This document shows, in pieces, positions 23,801-36,614 of a stretch of 64,000 nucleotides of DNA (positions are counted from its first letter, which is position 1; the number at the start of each line of letters is the position of its first letter). The stretch comes from Maylandia zebra. Lineage: Eukaryota > Chordata > Actinopteri > Cichliformes > Cichlidae. The stretch spans positions 10,022,547 through 10,086,546 of the forward strand of contig NC_135179.1 in assembly GCF_041146795.1 (NCBI RefSeq). The letters are read 5' to 3'. The notes beneath the pieces are model-generated. The model saw only the letters and a list, made by a program, of their open reading frames with translations. It had not been told where the DNA came from and did not search any database. The translations under genes were made by a program, and so were the position numbers.

Positions 23801-25982
23801 CATCATAAATAAAGCAATCACAAAATTAGCTTCAACTTTAGTGTACTTTAGAGCATTGCTAAGGTTAGGAGTTCACGACTTACTGGGAAAATGTTTGTTC
23901 CTCTATTCAGACAAAACACCTCAAAAGAAAAGTTTTTTCATACAAGGATCAATGTTTCAATTTTGGGCTCATCTAAGACTAGTGGAAAAAAATATCTGAA
24001 ATACACACTTAAGGGTTTATTTTACCACACTTAATAAACATTGATGGTAATGTTGATTTTCAACAGCCCATTCAAACACTAATCTCTGTCTCTACTGTTT
24101 CTATACATTGCGTTCACCTTATCAGTCAAGCTTGCCATCATTAGCTAAGCATAACGTTCAAATATGATTGTTTTTATTTACCTTTAGTCTAAACTTAATT
24201 AAAGTTCCTTCATAAGTCAAGAGCTGTCTTTTAAATTCTAATATCATAACCAGGAAATAAGAACAGGCAACAGTGCATGAATATAAATATCAAAAATATT
24301 TATCTGACTCATCGAATATAAAACACAAGGACATTTCACTGACAGCTTAAATGGGAGGCAAATGGGGAGTGTAGTCTCTCTGTTCATTGTGCCAGTAGGT
24401 CACAGTAAACAGAGGTATCCATAAATGTATGGACATGGTTAGCAACAAAATTTAGGTAGGATGTGGTATTTTAACAATTCTGAATTGGTACTACATGTGC
24501 TAAGAAACTATCATCCAGACTTTTACACAAACAGGAACCTAAACTGTTAAAACAATGCAGAATGTAGCCATGTTTAGGCCAGATTCAAAGCTTACAGTAA
24601 ATTCAAGGCTCCTCGGGACACACAGCACTTTTGCCGTCTTCTATTGTCCAGATTTGGTGATCCTAGCCTGGGTTCCCATCAAGTATGGTACTCTGCTGCT
24701 TGTCACCCATACTTTACTTCGAGGATAGGCATTTAGAGATGGCTGGAAAAAAAACGGCTATTTGACTTACTGTTGCTTCAGCATGAAAGAGTTCTCTGGC
24801 ATTTATGTTTTTCTAGCCATTCTCTATAAACCCTAGACATTGTTTTGTGGGAAAATAGCAGCAGATTAGCAATTTATGAAATACCCATAGGAGCCCATCT
24901 GGTACCAACAATCATACCGCACTCAAAGTCACTTAAATCACCTGTCCCCATATTGACACTCAATTCAAATTTCAGTGGGTCATCTTGACCATATCTATGT
25001 GCTTAAATCCATTATATTCCAGCCACACAATTGGCTAATTAGTTCATTAATTGTTAAATGAACTGTACACTTTGGAACAGGTAAAATAACTTGTTTATAC
25101 AGCAAGTGTTTCCAGTTCAGTTTAGTCATTGGTGAACTGAAACAGTTCATAAAGGGCTTCAGTCTTCAAGATATGAAAATGTTCATGTTTTTAACTCATA
25201 CAATATAACAGCATGACTGGCTGAGCGGAGCCAAAATAAACAAACTAAAACTTTAGCGAGGGTATTGGTTGTGAGAATGAAAGATCTTTATCCGTGCAGT
25301 TTTGTTTTTTAGTTGTTATACGAGTGTCCTTTGTAATCAGTCAGGGTGAAGAAGAGTAGGCTGCATTCTTTCTTATTAACAAAGACACAATATAAGTGAA
25401 ATGTGAGATGTGAAGAGAGATGATGCTCCTCCCACATGAAGAATTATCTCCACTGACTCTCTATCTCCAAATTGTGCATTTTTATCCTAAAACAGTGTGG
25501 CTACTATATGGAGATATAGGCCCACTGAGATATAGGACCACTAAATTATCAGAAATACCAGCAGGTAATTTATTTTGGTGAAAAGAAGTTTGAGTTTTGT
25601 TCATCCTTAAACTCACACCCAATACATAGCACTGTTACCAATTGTCGTTTATCCTGTAAAAATAGTTTAGGCATCAATTTTAGGCATCATATGAAGTATT
25701 TATATGAGCCGAAGGCTTATTTAACTCATATATATATATATGAACTTGTTGCCATGGCACACCTTAATGAAATATTTGTCGTATTTAAAATACTTTAAAA
25801 TGAGAACTATAAAATTGTAACTGCATCCTGAAGAGAATACTTAATGACCTGAAGATCATAGTCATTGTTGTCTGTCATTGCCCACTTACCAGTTCAGGTA
25901 TGTAAAATATATCCGGTGCAGTGGTGCATATTCCCAGTCCACTGGGCAGGCTCCCCATGGGCTGAGCAGTTGTTGCAGCCAT
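20856..25982 (-). CDS. mal: MAL-family MARVEL proteolipid, tandem copy A
   Basis: A small four-helix membrane proteolipid of the MAL family, which works in raft-associated apical and myelin membrane traffic. Four minus-strand coding exons all join in phase 0: 25890-25982, 22620-22787, 22401-22523 and 20856-20930 (stop TGA), giving 152 residues against 153 in human MAL. Exon 1 starts in a strong context (GAGATGG) and gives MAATTAQPMGSLPSG, then an N-terminal hydrophobic segment. Exon 2 holds the family signature VFGGLVWILVAS and GWVMFVSVFCFVMT. Exon 3 holds YHGLAALFFLSAGVDLA. Exon 4 ends LLYFIHAILSAIRWKYF. Known MAL proteins end RWKSS, a motif tied to raft targeting; here it is RWKYF. It is convergent with mrps5, as MAL is in human. 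The choice between mal and a mal-like paralogue name rests on position. Confidence 0.93.
21343..21541. mobile_element. Non-autonomous hAT-type MITE
   Basis: A 199-bp element in mal intron 3, starting CAAGGCCTCGAGGGCC and ending in CACCCCTG. Its ends are inverted repeats: CCTGCAGGTTTTAGAT near the left, ATCTAAAACCTGCAG near the right. Exact 8-bp target duplications GTTTATAG flank it at 21335-21342 and 21542-21549; this length is diagnostic for hAT. It has no coding capacity. Confidence 0.88.
21590..22290 (-). mobile_element. Internally deleted Tc1-like transposon
   Basis: The left end TTAAAGGAACACTTTT is the terminal sequence of a widespread fish Tc1-like element. Inside, CAGTGGCGGACCTGCCAATT and CCTCCTTGCACAAAGGAGCA match its transposase gene read on the minus strand. 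The central DDE region is missing and the rest is diverged. It lies in mal intron 3; the right boundary is approximate. Confidence 0.75.
23484..23574 (-). pseudogene. Decayed tRNA-Ile(UAU) copy 5, dispersed
   Basis: Plus strand CTTATAAGTACCACACGCTG followed by ACCAATTGTGACACTGGAGC is the complement of a tRNA-Ile(UAU) 5' half. The T arm is heavily changed. It lies about 4 kb from the array, inside mal intron 1, so one unit was carried across or the array was once longer. Confidence 0.75.
24740..25090 (+). repeat. Interspersed repeat family R1, copy 1
   Basis: CCATCTGGTACCAACAATCA, ACTCAAAGTCACTTAAATCA and CCTGTCCCCAT match a repeat common in fish and amphibian genomes (recalled consensus ends in CCTAATAAAGTGGCC). 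A second copy is at 26,760-27,075. The class is not certain; no frame survives. Confidence 0.6.
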
Positions 25983-28900
25983 CTCTGCCTCTTCCTTCTC
26001 CCAGTGCTGATTTAACAGTGAGCACCTTGCTCTTTCCTCTGGACTAACGGTGCGGCAGCAGGTGTAAATGACCCTTTTAAGAAAGTCAGGTGAGCAGTCA
26101 AACCCGTTCTGCTATTGTGGGGGAGAGATCCCTTCCCACAACAGCAAACCAGACACACCCTTCACCTTACAGCACTGAACGCTGCCTGGAATTTAATGTG
26201 AACTGGTGACTTGTGACGGGGCTTTCAAAAAACTTGATGAGAGATCTTGTGGCCGCAGGCTAAGTTGAGTCTACTGATTTAATATCTTTGCTGTTGCTAT
26301 TGAGTAAAGACACACTTCACTGACTTTTCAGTTCCCACTAACCTATAAACCCTTTCTTTGTGTTAGAAAAATGCCTCAAGCCTCTATTTGTATTGCACAC
26401 AGAGACTTTAACAGGTTTCTTTTCAAAATATAGATTCTAATGATTGTGGGTTAAGACAGTCTACTTTGATCTCACAGACACAAGGCTTCGTTTTGAGCTG
26501 CACTAATCAATAATTAATTTCAACAATGGATCAAATGAGCATGTCCAGTGTGAGGGCTGACAGGCCTCGCATCTCCCTTTAGCATTTATAGCAACATGTT
26601 TCTAGTTGCTGTTTTGGCTTATGAGCTCAAAGTGTTAGTGTTCTACATCATTACCTCCCCTGGTATCAGTTTCCAGCAACAGTAGGCAAACAAAAAACTT
26701 TGTTTGCAACTAGCTGGTGGTGGAGCATTTAACTGCTAACATTGGATATTTTTCTAGGAAATGAGTTTCTGTTACATCAGCTCAAAGCAGTCTGGTTGTT
26801 CTTCTCTGACCTCTGGAAAATCCCAACAGATCAGCAGTTTCTGAGATACTCAGACCAAGCCATCTGGCACCAACAGCTCTCAAATTCAGTTAAATAAACT
26901 TTTGTCCCCATTTCTGATGCTCAGTGTGAACTTTAGCAGGTCGTTGCCTATAGATACGATCCTGAATGCACTGAGATGCTGCCATGTGACAGATTGATTG
27001 GTTATTTATGTTCACCCACAGTTGAACATGTTTACCTAACAAAGTGGTGAATAATGTTATAACAGTCCCACGCAAGGGACCATTTTTAAGTAGAGTAAAA
27101 TGTAATATTGGATTACAGTGTTAGTTAAATTACAACATCCAGTGTCTCTTTATCAGGCATCAGTTTACTGCTAACTTCAAAAGCATATTTCCTGATGCTG
27201 CGTATTACTAAAACAACTCACCTTACTCTATTTTATTATGTAGGTGAGTGATAAAGGGAGAACAATAAACCAGTGGGATGGTTCACTGACTCCTTGTTCT
27301 ATTTTATAAAGGGTACGACTGGTATAAATGTTCTTGGAACATTTACATCTGTATTAAAGCTGTATTTTACACCATTTGATTGGATAATCTTCACCAGCCT
27401 GTAGTTTTAATCAGTCAAGTCAAATGGGGATTGTATAAGTTTTTGTTGTCTTTTTTATCTCTGTGCAATTAGAAGATTTACCTGACAGCTCAGGTCTGTT
27501 GTTACATAGTATTTCATTGTTCGAAACAATGAAAACAATGAAATTGACGCTGTTTGTTTTCTCCCACAACATGTGATCTCTGACTCATTGCATGACATGC
27601 TGTCAGTCTTTGCTAATGTTGACACCCTCAACAAACAAAACACATAATATTCCAATGTCCAATTCTTTTATTTCACAATGGAAATTCCAAGACAAAAGTG
27701 TGAAGTGAATCATCTAGACATTTACATCATCAAATTTCAAATCGCCAGCCATGCCATGCATAAACACCAAGCCTTTGAAAAAGGCACAAAATCTAGTGTA
27801 TTGAAGTTGGTTTAAAAGGCTGTCAGCAGGAAGCGTTATCTCCTTTACAGAAATGAAGCTCTAATAGTGGTTACACTGCAACACTACACTGCAGGTAACT
27901 GCTACATCACTCTATGATTGAAAGAAATAAGATGAGAGCAAAGAAACAATGAAACAAATTAATATATCTATATAAATAAAACTCAAGTGTTGCTAATCCA
28001 AGACAATTTAACATTGTAAACACAGTCACTGCGGAACTATAGACAACAACACATGCATCTGACAATGCCTCTAGTGTCAGTCCAATCATACCCTTGTAGC
28101 GGCTCTCATTTTAGCTGAATAAATGGGTAGATCACCATCAAAGTGATCATTATTTTAGCTTGGGCCATCAAGTTGCAACAGATGAAATATAGAGCCCATT
28201 CCATTTATCGTTGGCCTTGTCTTCTGTAGGAACTAAAGTCACAATCGTCCTGCTTTTCCTGCTTCAGTTTTATAAATGTTTTTTGTGAGAGCAAACTAAA
28301 AGTCTAACTGTGTTAAGCTGTAGAAGTAAGTTGTGTGACAAATGTTGGAAATATTTAAATGCTGTGGTGCTGGTTTAGCTCACACGATGAACAGGTGACT
28401 GTATGCCACAAGGTTAGATGCAATTCTGTTAAACTCTAGCCTAAGGCTGTATGTCTTTCCCTTTTTGTCCCTTCTTCTCTCCACTATCTAATTCAGGCAA
28501 AACAGATATATAGCAAATATTGAAATTTCAGCTATCATATTAGGTCATGTTACTAGTATGGTAGATGCAGAAAGATTTGTCTTTAAGCCAACATCATTGA
28601 CGTGGTTTACTTACAGAAATTGAAGGAAACATCTTTTTTTTTAAATGTCTCAGAAATATATTTAAAGAAAATTAGGACAGATCTTGAGTTTTAAAAAATG
28701 CATTTGTGTTTTTTTGTGTGTGGGTGTAAAATTTGTGAACTGAGCTTTTAAATTGTATACTATTGAAAGTTACAGTGAAAAATCAAAGAAATCAAAAGTT
28801 ATGATAATATCATTCCTGCTTCTGTTTAGATTAGTAATTTCATTAGTTATTTACACTCATCCATCTTCTTTAAACAACATTTAATTCTGAAAACTTGTAA

Positions 28901-29136
28901 TTCTCACTTCACATGGATGGATTCTAAAAAACAACATTGAAAATTGTGAGGTAGGCTAATGTGATAATGTAATTTTTGTTTGAGTGTGTTTTCCACTTTT
29001 TCATCAATTTGATGTTTGGGCATATTGATTCAAAATAAATGCATAAAAATAATTTTCTTCTCAATGTATTTGTGAAAGCTATGTGATTATTCGTTTTTTT
29101 GTTGTTGTTGTTTTCCTCTTGAGTTGGTGACTTGTT
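25983..29136. other. Intergenic between the two mal genes
   Basis: It contains the upstream region of mal copy A, one R1 repeat copy and AT-rich sequence. No further gene or RNA is recognisable. A putative copy B polyadenylation region should lie just left of 29,137, but no canonical minus-strand signal stands out. Confidence 0.4.
26760..27075 (+). repeat. Interspersed repeat family R1, copy 2
   Basis: It shares AGTTTCTGAGATACTCAGAC, GCCATCTGGCACCAACA, CTGATGCTCAGTGTGAACTT, a GCTGCCATGTGA phrase and a TTTACCTAACAAAGTGG end with the family consensus and with copy 1, in the same orientation. Confidence 0.65.
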
Positions 29137-32100
29137 TTAGGACCTCTTCCATCGAATGGCAGAGAATATGGCATGGAGGAAGTAGAGAAGAGTGGCCACA
29201 TAGGACATCACCTAAAAAACAGACAGAAACACAGATGGATGATGGAGATGGTCACTTTGAGGTACAAGACTTTAAAGATTTTAACTTAACTTATAACTTT
29301 GATTTGATAACTTTCCTTGTTTTAGCAATTACAATTTGAGACACATATACTTTACTTGCATATTTTCAGTATCTTCCATAATTACATTTTCAATTCCTTG
29401 ACATTAGAGAAATGTTTACACATCTACATTTGTACTGCTCAACAAATTACATTGTTAAAACATTTTAAAGCTGTGTTCTTTTACAACTACTTTAAAAATT
29501 ACCAAAAGAGTTGGATAATTTCAGTATGTTGTGCTAAAATTGTCCAGAATAAAGTGAATTTGTCAGAAATACAAGTACAAGATTCGTTATTTCCACTTGT
29601 TTTAGTAAATAATGATATAATATTACCATCAAGCGGTTCATTTATTATATAAGAACTTATCTTATTTCATATGCTGCTCAAAAAATCATAAATAAATAAA
29701 CAAATTAGGGAACAGCAGTCATTGTAGAACTGACATATTTTTAATCCAATTTCAAAATATGTCAGTACATACTTTTAATTTGGATATCTCATTCTTCAAG
29801 ATCTGAGAGTTCCCTTAATGTTTTGAACAATAAATTTATGTGTTTTACGTACCACTGCAGAAATGTACAGTCGGTATATTTTGAGCAGTTCAGCTGGTAG
29901 TAATGCTAGAACTTGTGCAAGTTTAACTCCTTGTCCAATCCCATAGGTAACATAGGCCAGATCCACTGATGCACTGAGGAAGAAAACCACCGCCACAAAA
30001 TGATAGCCTGCATCCTGCAAATTGAAATATAGAGAAAAAATAAGAAGAAGGAAATTTAAAATAATAATAATAATAATAATAATAAATGGAGAAGATACTA
30101 TAGGGCCTTCGCACTCTCAAAAAGAGGAAGGGGAGCAAAAGGGAAAATTTTCAAATAAAGTGGGGACAGGTTGATGGACTGTGTAAAACTTGTGGGAAAG
30201 TATCCCCCAAAACCCCAATTGCCACCCTGTGGTACCTCATTTTTAAGAATATTGCCAGGTAATAACCCTTCTTTAAGATAGGCCCTAAAAAATGTCCTTA
30301 ATTGTCAGGTTTTCTGCTTATCGCTGCATTTTTAATAGCAACATTCAACAACAGTGTCCATTTTTCCTTAGTGGCAACAACAAACACCAAAGGTTAACTA
30401 AGACTGTTTATTGTTTACACTGAGTAAAGACAGTTCAAATTCTCAAATGCAAGTACCAATTTTACTTTAGTAATAAATTAAATTTTCTTCTTTTTGTTGT
30501 GGTATTTTTTCAGTGTTTGATGTCTAATATATTGGTGCACATTTCTCAATGTCTACACTACAGTCACATGAGAAATGGAATTACACCTTTTATTATTTAT
30601 TTATTATGTCTAAGTTTTTATGTAACAAGACATAAAAGAAATCTGGTCCTGAGCAGGTTCTAAAATAATTTAAATATAATCTCAGATGAACAACAACATA
30701 TTTATTTATCAAAAATTAAGCCTACTTTTAGCCCCAGTAACTAGAAGTCATCGTTTTCTGTATGACTTTATCAGTCTTTCATATCATTGTGGCGGAATTT
30801 CGTCCCACTGTTCTTTTACAACAGCTAATTGTAAAGAACAGTGGGCATTCATTGAGACTGGTATGCATTCCTTTGTCTAAAGTCCAACACATTTCAGTCA
30901 GATTAAGGTCTGAACTTTAACTGGTGATTCCAACTCTTGGATTTTTTTGTAGATTTACTAATGTGTTTGGGATCATTGTCCTGTTATGTGACTCGTTTTC
31001 AGCCAAGCCCTAGGGGTTGGACAGATGGCCTAACATTTGACTCTAGAATACTGGTATACAGAGAAATTCACAGTTGGCTCAATGACTGCAGGATACCCAG
31101 CTTCTGTGGCTGTAAAATAATCCCAAATCATCATTCTTTCACCACACATAAAGTGTTTGTTAATGTTGTGTTTGGTTTTTACCAAACACTTCATATCCCG
31201 CTAACACATAACAATGCTCCGGACCAGTACACTTCCAAAATGTCTCTTTTTCCAGAGGTGGCCACACTTGCTGATGATCAATCGATCAACGAATTTTCAT
31301 TACTACTTGCTCTCTTAATTCCTATAAAAGCATTGCTTTAGAGGAGCATACATTGCCTCTGCATTTTTGCTTAAGTTCTGTTAAATTAAAAAAAATACTT
31401 TTTAATATGTCAAGCATTGTTCTTCATGTGTGGTTTGATTTACATAACTGTAAGATCTGCTGAGCACAAGATGATTTGGAATTTAAAGAAGGTTTACTTC
31501 ATCGATCCATTATTAACTGCTTATCTAATTAGGCTATTAAGCAGTCAGTGGGAGTGTCTAACCAGTGCTGGCCAGATGCTGCTCTGATTGCCTCCGCAGA
31601 GGAAGATGAAGAACCAGAGTGTTGTCATTACGAAGCAGAAGATAGACACAAACATCACCCAGCCCAGAGGATTAGCCGGATCAACTTTAGCCGATGCCAC
31701 CAGGATCCACACCAAACCACCAAACACCTGCAGGGTCACACAGAGGAGGGGAAAAGAGACAATGATTGATGATATTGCAATTCAGTGGCTTGGTTTCCAC
31801 AGAGAGGGAATTCTACACACCCACTTTGTAAAGTTTTTTATTAGAAATTTATAGTGTTGAGTGTAAGCTTTAAGCTATTTTCCAGCCCTCTGAAAGGTTA
31901 TTCAGAGCTTCATGTAAATTGGTACAGTGCCCTTTAAACTAAGGCTTGGTCACACAAACACACACATAATGGCCATGTTGTCACTCTTGGGTGTATTGCC
32001 TCAGCCTTTACATCTCCTCCTTTGGCAAACATTATGCTTGAAAGAGTCTTTGGTATTTAGATGGAGCATGAACCTTCCACCGTTTGTTCCTTGATAAGAG

Positions 32101-35100
32101 GCACATTAAAATGCTTTACCATAGGTCACAGATAGTGTGCGCAGGAAAAACATTTTTATTCATTGTCATTCCTTATTTTTAAATAAGCAACAGAAATTTT
32201 TGACTGTTTCATGTTAGGCCATCTTCACAGAGAGACGCCAATGTAGGAAAGCTCAGGTGTAAATAATAACATTTCTACATTTTATTTAGCACATTCAGTT
32301 TCGAGGTCCTAAAGGCTTTCTGAGACACACTCTAAGACTAAACTTGTGCTTTCACACTAAAACAAGTGAACATGTCTGCTATGAAAAAGATCTGTTTTTA
32401 TCCTGTCTTTATATTAAAGGCTTCATCCAGACACTCTTCAAGCCAATCAGCTTCGAACCTTCAAGTATCAGGTGCGCAGGAGCTGAGCAAGAGGAAACAG
32501 CAGCTGAGGCTCATTCAGTCGAAACTGGCATCTTGGTGTTCCAGTGAGGACATTTTACACAAGCGCCAAAAACAAAAAAGCCCTTCTGCTTCTCAATAGC
32601 TCAGTAGTATATCATATCTTCTGGGAGATAAAACAAAAGCCTTTTTCAGTTTTATACTTTTTCTCAGATGAGTATTTTGGGAGGATATCTGTAATAATTT
32701 TTATTATTTTATTAATAGTATATACCCAAGAGAACTTTAGTCAATTTATTTTAGGTGAAGATCTAAAATGAACATTCTCCATCACTTATTTAATCTTCTG
32801 ATTTTTTAGTTGCTACTTAAGGAACCTGAAACAGGTCTGTTTGTATTCAGAACTGCTCGAGTCTCCTCAATCAATTTGTCTAGCAATCATTTTTATAAAT
32901 TTAGCTGGACTCAAGTCTAGTTAGGTTAGTTCGGTATAACGTAATAAAAATAATAAGAACTAAAATAATAATCCTTCCCATAAAAACAACAAAATCATGT
33001 TCAGTCAGCTGTGCAAACACAGAGAGCTCAAATTATGGACAGCCTATTCCTAATCTATGTATTTTTTTTTTCAGTGCCCATGAAGAACATGCAATGTCCT
33101 GGATTAAACACTGTGAAAGACAAACATTGCTCTACTCTGCTTATTCATCTCAAATGGTATATTTAAAGTGAGACATGTCTCCTCCAAGTAAAATAAATAA
33201 AAATAACTGCATTTACTTCCATTTATGTAGTGCTTTTCTGGTCTTGGTGGCCACTTGAGGTATGTTAGAATGCTTCTTAGCTGTCATTGTCAATTGTTGT
33301 TTAAACAATCCACATCACAAAAAAGAGTAAAAAGATGAATAAAGAATACACAATATTCATGATATCATTTTTTAAATGCAAAGAAGTTTTGGTTTATTCA
33401 TTACTTGTGAATCTTATTTGTACAATGTCAGAATATTTTTTTAATTGTCAAAATGTGAAGTAACAACTGCCTGTTTTTTTTCTTTAAACCTTTAATAGGC
33501 GAAACTCTGGCAAAATTTCTGACAGTGAATCATGAAGGAAATGGAGAACAGAGTAGTAAACAATAGGTGCTTCTACATACAAAAATTGTTTTAATATATG
33601 GACAAATATTACACAAGCCTTATCGCAACTTATCTCATCTAAAACCACACAGGTGAAACATATCCATTTTACATCCATTCCAGGCAAAAGGGAACGCACC
33701 GTGAATATACAAATTTATACAAAAATATATGCAAAAAAAAAGGTGGGTGGGGCTTCTGTACTCGCAGTCAAAGCTTGACTGTTTACTCTGACTGAAAACA
33801 ACAGGAAAAATGTTTATAATGGAGCATTTAAGTCAGTGTGAAGACTTAATCTATGACTCAATATTTTTATCAACCTTTTTCCATCTTTAATGTGATAAAA
33901 TTGCTTGTTCGCACAGAGGTAGGTTTGGATAGATTTAATTCCTTAATAAATGAAATCATTATTTTAAAACTTTGACCAATATTAAAATTTGTTTGATGAT
34001 CTGAAGCCTTTAAGTGTGAAAAATGCTTTTTTCACACAACAGTATGCACACCTGAATGGGTGGCTGGCTAAACCTAAATTAGGTATACTAGTATTTTTTA
34101 GCATCTATATCTGTTGTGGCAAATTTGTTGCCGTGACTGAATCACAGCTGAAATCCACTGTTGTCAGTCTAGACTGAATATAACTGCTGTTTCCATGCCA
34201 ACAGGGGGTGGTGAAAGCGTTTCAGTGGAATATACCTTTAAATCAGCTGGGCGTGGATCCTACAGCCATGTGGTCTGAGTTTATGGTCTCGGTGATTATT
34301 TGAAATAACTAAGCTTCAAGCTGAAAACTAGTGTTGAATATGTTTGTGTGTGATGGTAAGTTAGCTTTGAGGCACAATTCATTTGAATTTCAGTAGTGGG
34401 ACCACACCTCACACACTCCCCTTCCACTCATATATCGTGAAATGTCCTCCTGCCCTACTTGCAGTTTGTTCTTATTTCTGTGCCCCACCCTCCCAGCTCT
34501 TGTCTTATTTCTCACGTCTCACGTAGATACCAAGAGTGCTTTCTGCCCAGAGGGCCCTGAGGCCCTCACCAAATCGACAACTTTGCTGACTCTGTCCGCC
34601 ATTTTCTGTCAATAAACACTGTCCAGTGAAGTCTGATCCCTGCTAGTGAATTGTAGGTTTAAGGACAGTTTCAATTAAAAAATGTTAAAAACATCAAGCA
34701 TCTTAACTGTTGAGGAGATTTTCAATTCATTCCTTCACTTTATTGCCATTGCTTGCCTTGTGCAGGTGTTTTTGTTCTCTAGCGTTTCCTTTTTTTTCCT
34801 CACAGTCCTTCACAGTACACAGTAATTCCAGGAAAATGACTTGGTTGCCAAAAACTAAGCCAAACTCACCCACATTTGCCTTTTTTTATCCGTTATCAGT
34901 TAAATTTACACTGACAACAAGAGTAGGTAAACTTTATCAGTAGATTTCCATTCTTGTGCAGCAGCAAATAATTCTGGCACAACAATGCAGGAGCTCCAGC
35001 AACACTTAAAAGGAAATAGGAACAACTTTATTAACTGACCAACGCGTTTTGGCTTGTGGCCTTCATCAGGCTGGTGCAGCATAATGTTTCATGAAAAGTG

Positions 35101-36327
35101 AAATCCATCCAGTGATCCATGAGGGTTTATGACTACTTTGATATATACTTTACTGCACTTAAATCTAAGGGTTACTGGTGCCTTTCCACGTGTTATGCAG
35201 ATTTAATCTGTGTGTTGCATGCATCAAAAGAAAACGTAAAGATAAAGCTTGGGTTTGGTATTTACAGCTTTAGTGCCATTTTAATGAGGGGCATGCATGC
35301 CAAAAAAGGTGACAACTTGTTTGCTTTAATTCTAAAATGTCACAGAATACAAGGTTTTTTCTTTGTGGTTTGAGCAATACAGAGAATGTATTAGATAACA
35401 AAATGTCTCTATATGACATTATAAACAAATAAGAAGTACTAATACCTATCCCCGCACTCTCACATTTAAAGTAATAGCTGTTATGCAGGTTTAAAGATAT
35501 TGCACAAACTTTTTTCAGGATAAGTTTATGAAATATATATTTTTAAAAGTCAGTCCTTCTTCATTAACAGCTCAAAGTTAATACTTTTTTCATCCTATTA
35601 TTTTCTGGATTGAAAAACTAAACAAAGCCTAATAATCTTCACTTTTCAATATAATACAGTTCAGTCCATCACCACCTGTTACATCCATGATTGTGAGCAT
35701 AGAGGAAAATCATGGTGAAAGTGAAAGTGAGGATGCCAGTGACAACATAAGTATTGTGCAAATTGCACAAATATTTTTTTTATTCATTTTGAGGGTATAA
35801 AAGTAGAACTAATGGCTGATTAGTGCAGATACTGCATCACAGATGTTTTCTGACAAATAAAATGTGTGTTTTTTTGATATTTAGCGTTTTCCTGTTGCTA
35901 TGGAAACAATTTATTTTCACCAAAAAGGCTGCATTTTATTAACTCGAATTATAAAAAAGTGGTTCCAGCTGACCAGCAAAACAAGATGAGAAAAATCTTA
36001 TCAGAATGGAGACCTGCTCCAACAGAGAAATGAGAAGAAGAAGATGCTACTTTAAATAATGTTGGCCTGGTTGAATAAGGAATGAAATAAGGAAAATGTG
36101 TTAAACAAACATATGAAAGAGAATAAAAGAAAAGGCTGTGCAAAAATAAGACATGTCTGAACCACAAAAGAGGGTAAAACTCAACATGGAAAAGTAACAC
36201 ATCCCTTCTAACAACACAAATTACAAAACAAGAAACTCACAAACTCGGGGATGAAGAATATGTCAGGAAAGCTGGTGAAGATCCTTCCGCCTGATGGCAG
36301 AGCATCACCTGAGGTGGTGGAAGCCAT
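29137..36327 (-). CDS. MAL-family MARVEL proteolipid, tandem copy B
   Basis: Second tandem MAL/MARVEL gene with the same four-exon, phase-0 plan: 36241-36327, 31563-31727, 29853-30014 and 29137-29211 (stop TAA), giving 162 residues. Exon 1 reads MASTTSGDALPSGGRIF. Exon 2 has VFGGLVWILVAS and GWVMFVSIFCFVMTT. Exon 3 has YHFVAVVFFLSASVDLAYVT. Exon 4 ends FSAIRWKRS, closer to the RWKSS raft motif of MAL than copy A. Exon 3 is 13 codons longer than in copy A; the extra residues (around GVKLAQVLALLPAELL) lie between membrane helices 3 and 4. The exon 2 donor reads GTTAGA, usable but not optimal. Its place downstream of nphp1 on the same strand is that of human MALL, yet its sequence looks MAL-like, so I leave the symbol open. 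Confidence 0.92.
30652..31475 (-). mobile_element. Internally deleted Tc1-like transposon
   Basis: Imperfect terminal inverted repeats face each other (near CAGATGAACAACAACATATT on the left and the complement of GTGTGGTTTGATTTACATAA on the right). Between them are phrases known from a vertebrate Tc1-like transposase gene read on the minus strand: GACTTTATCAGTCTTTCATA, TTGGGATCATTGTCCTGTTA, ACAGATGGCCTAACATTTGA, GAGGTGGCCACACTTGCTGA. Its central part is lost. It lies in copy B intron 2. Confidence 0.8.
31728..36240. other. Intron 1 of mal copy B
   Basis: A 4.5-kb intron, mostly AT-rich. It holds one short repeat fragment (34,975-35,085). Several open frames of 60-90 codons have no recognisable content. 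Confidence 0.45.
34975..35085 (+). repeat. Short interspersed repeat fragment
   Basis: ACCAACGCGTTTTGGCTTGT followed by GGCCTTCATCAGG is a recurring end motif of fish retroelements, probably of the Penelope type (recalled). Only about 110 bp are present. Confidence 0.45.
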
Positions 36328-36614
36328 AGTCCAAAACAGTGTGCAAACACGTATGAGGTGTCTTAGAGAATGAGATGTGTAACCTGTTTCAAGGTGCCTT
36401 TAAAAACTGTCTTTCTGTCTCGTTTTCCCTCCTGCACCTCCCTCTATTCGTCCTCTACTCCACCTCCCCATCCATTCCTACTGTTCAAACTACCAGTTTG
36501 ACAGGTGGGTTTCTTTTTGTTTGTGCAACAGGATGATGTATCATGACCCTCTTTGCATGTATGTGGTTCTCCGTACAGTTTTTATGTGTGAGCCTCCATT
36601 TCTGTGGTATTTGT

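Larger units (their letters stand above)
22788..25889. other. mal intron 1
   Basis: A 3.1-kb intron. It holds a decayed tRNA-Ile relic and one interspersed repeat, listed separately. The rest is AT-rich with no exon-like frame. Confidence 0.5.
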
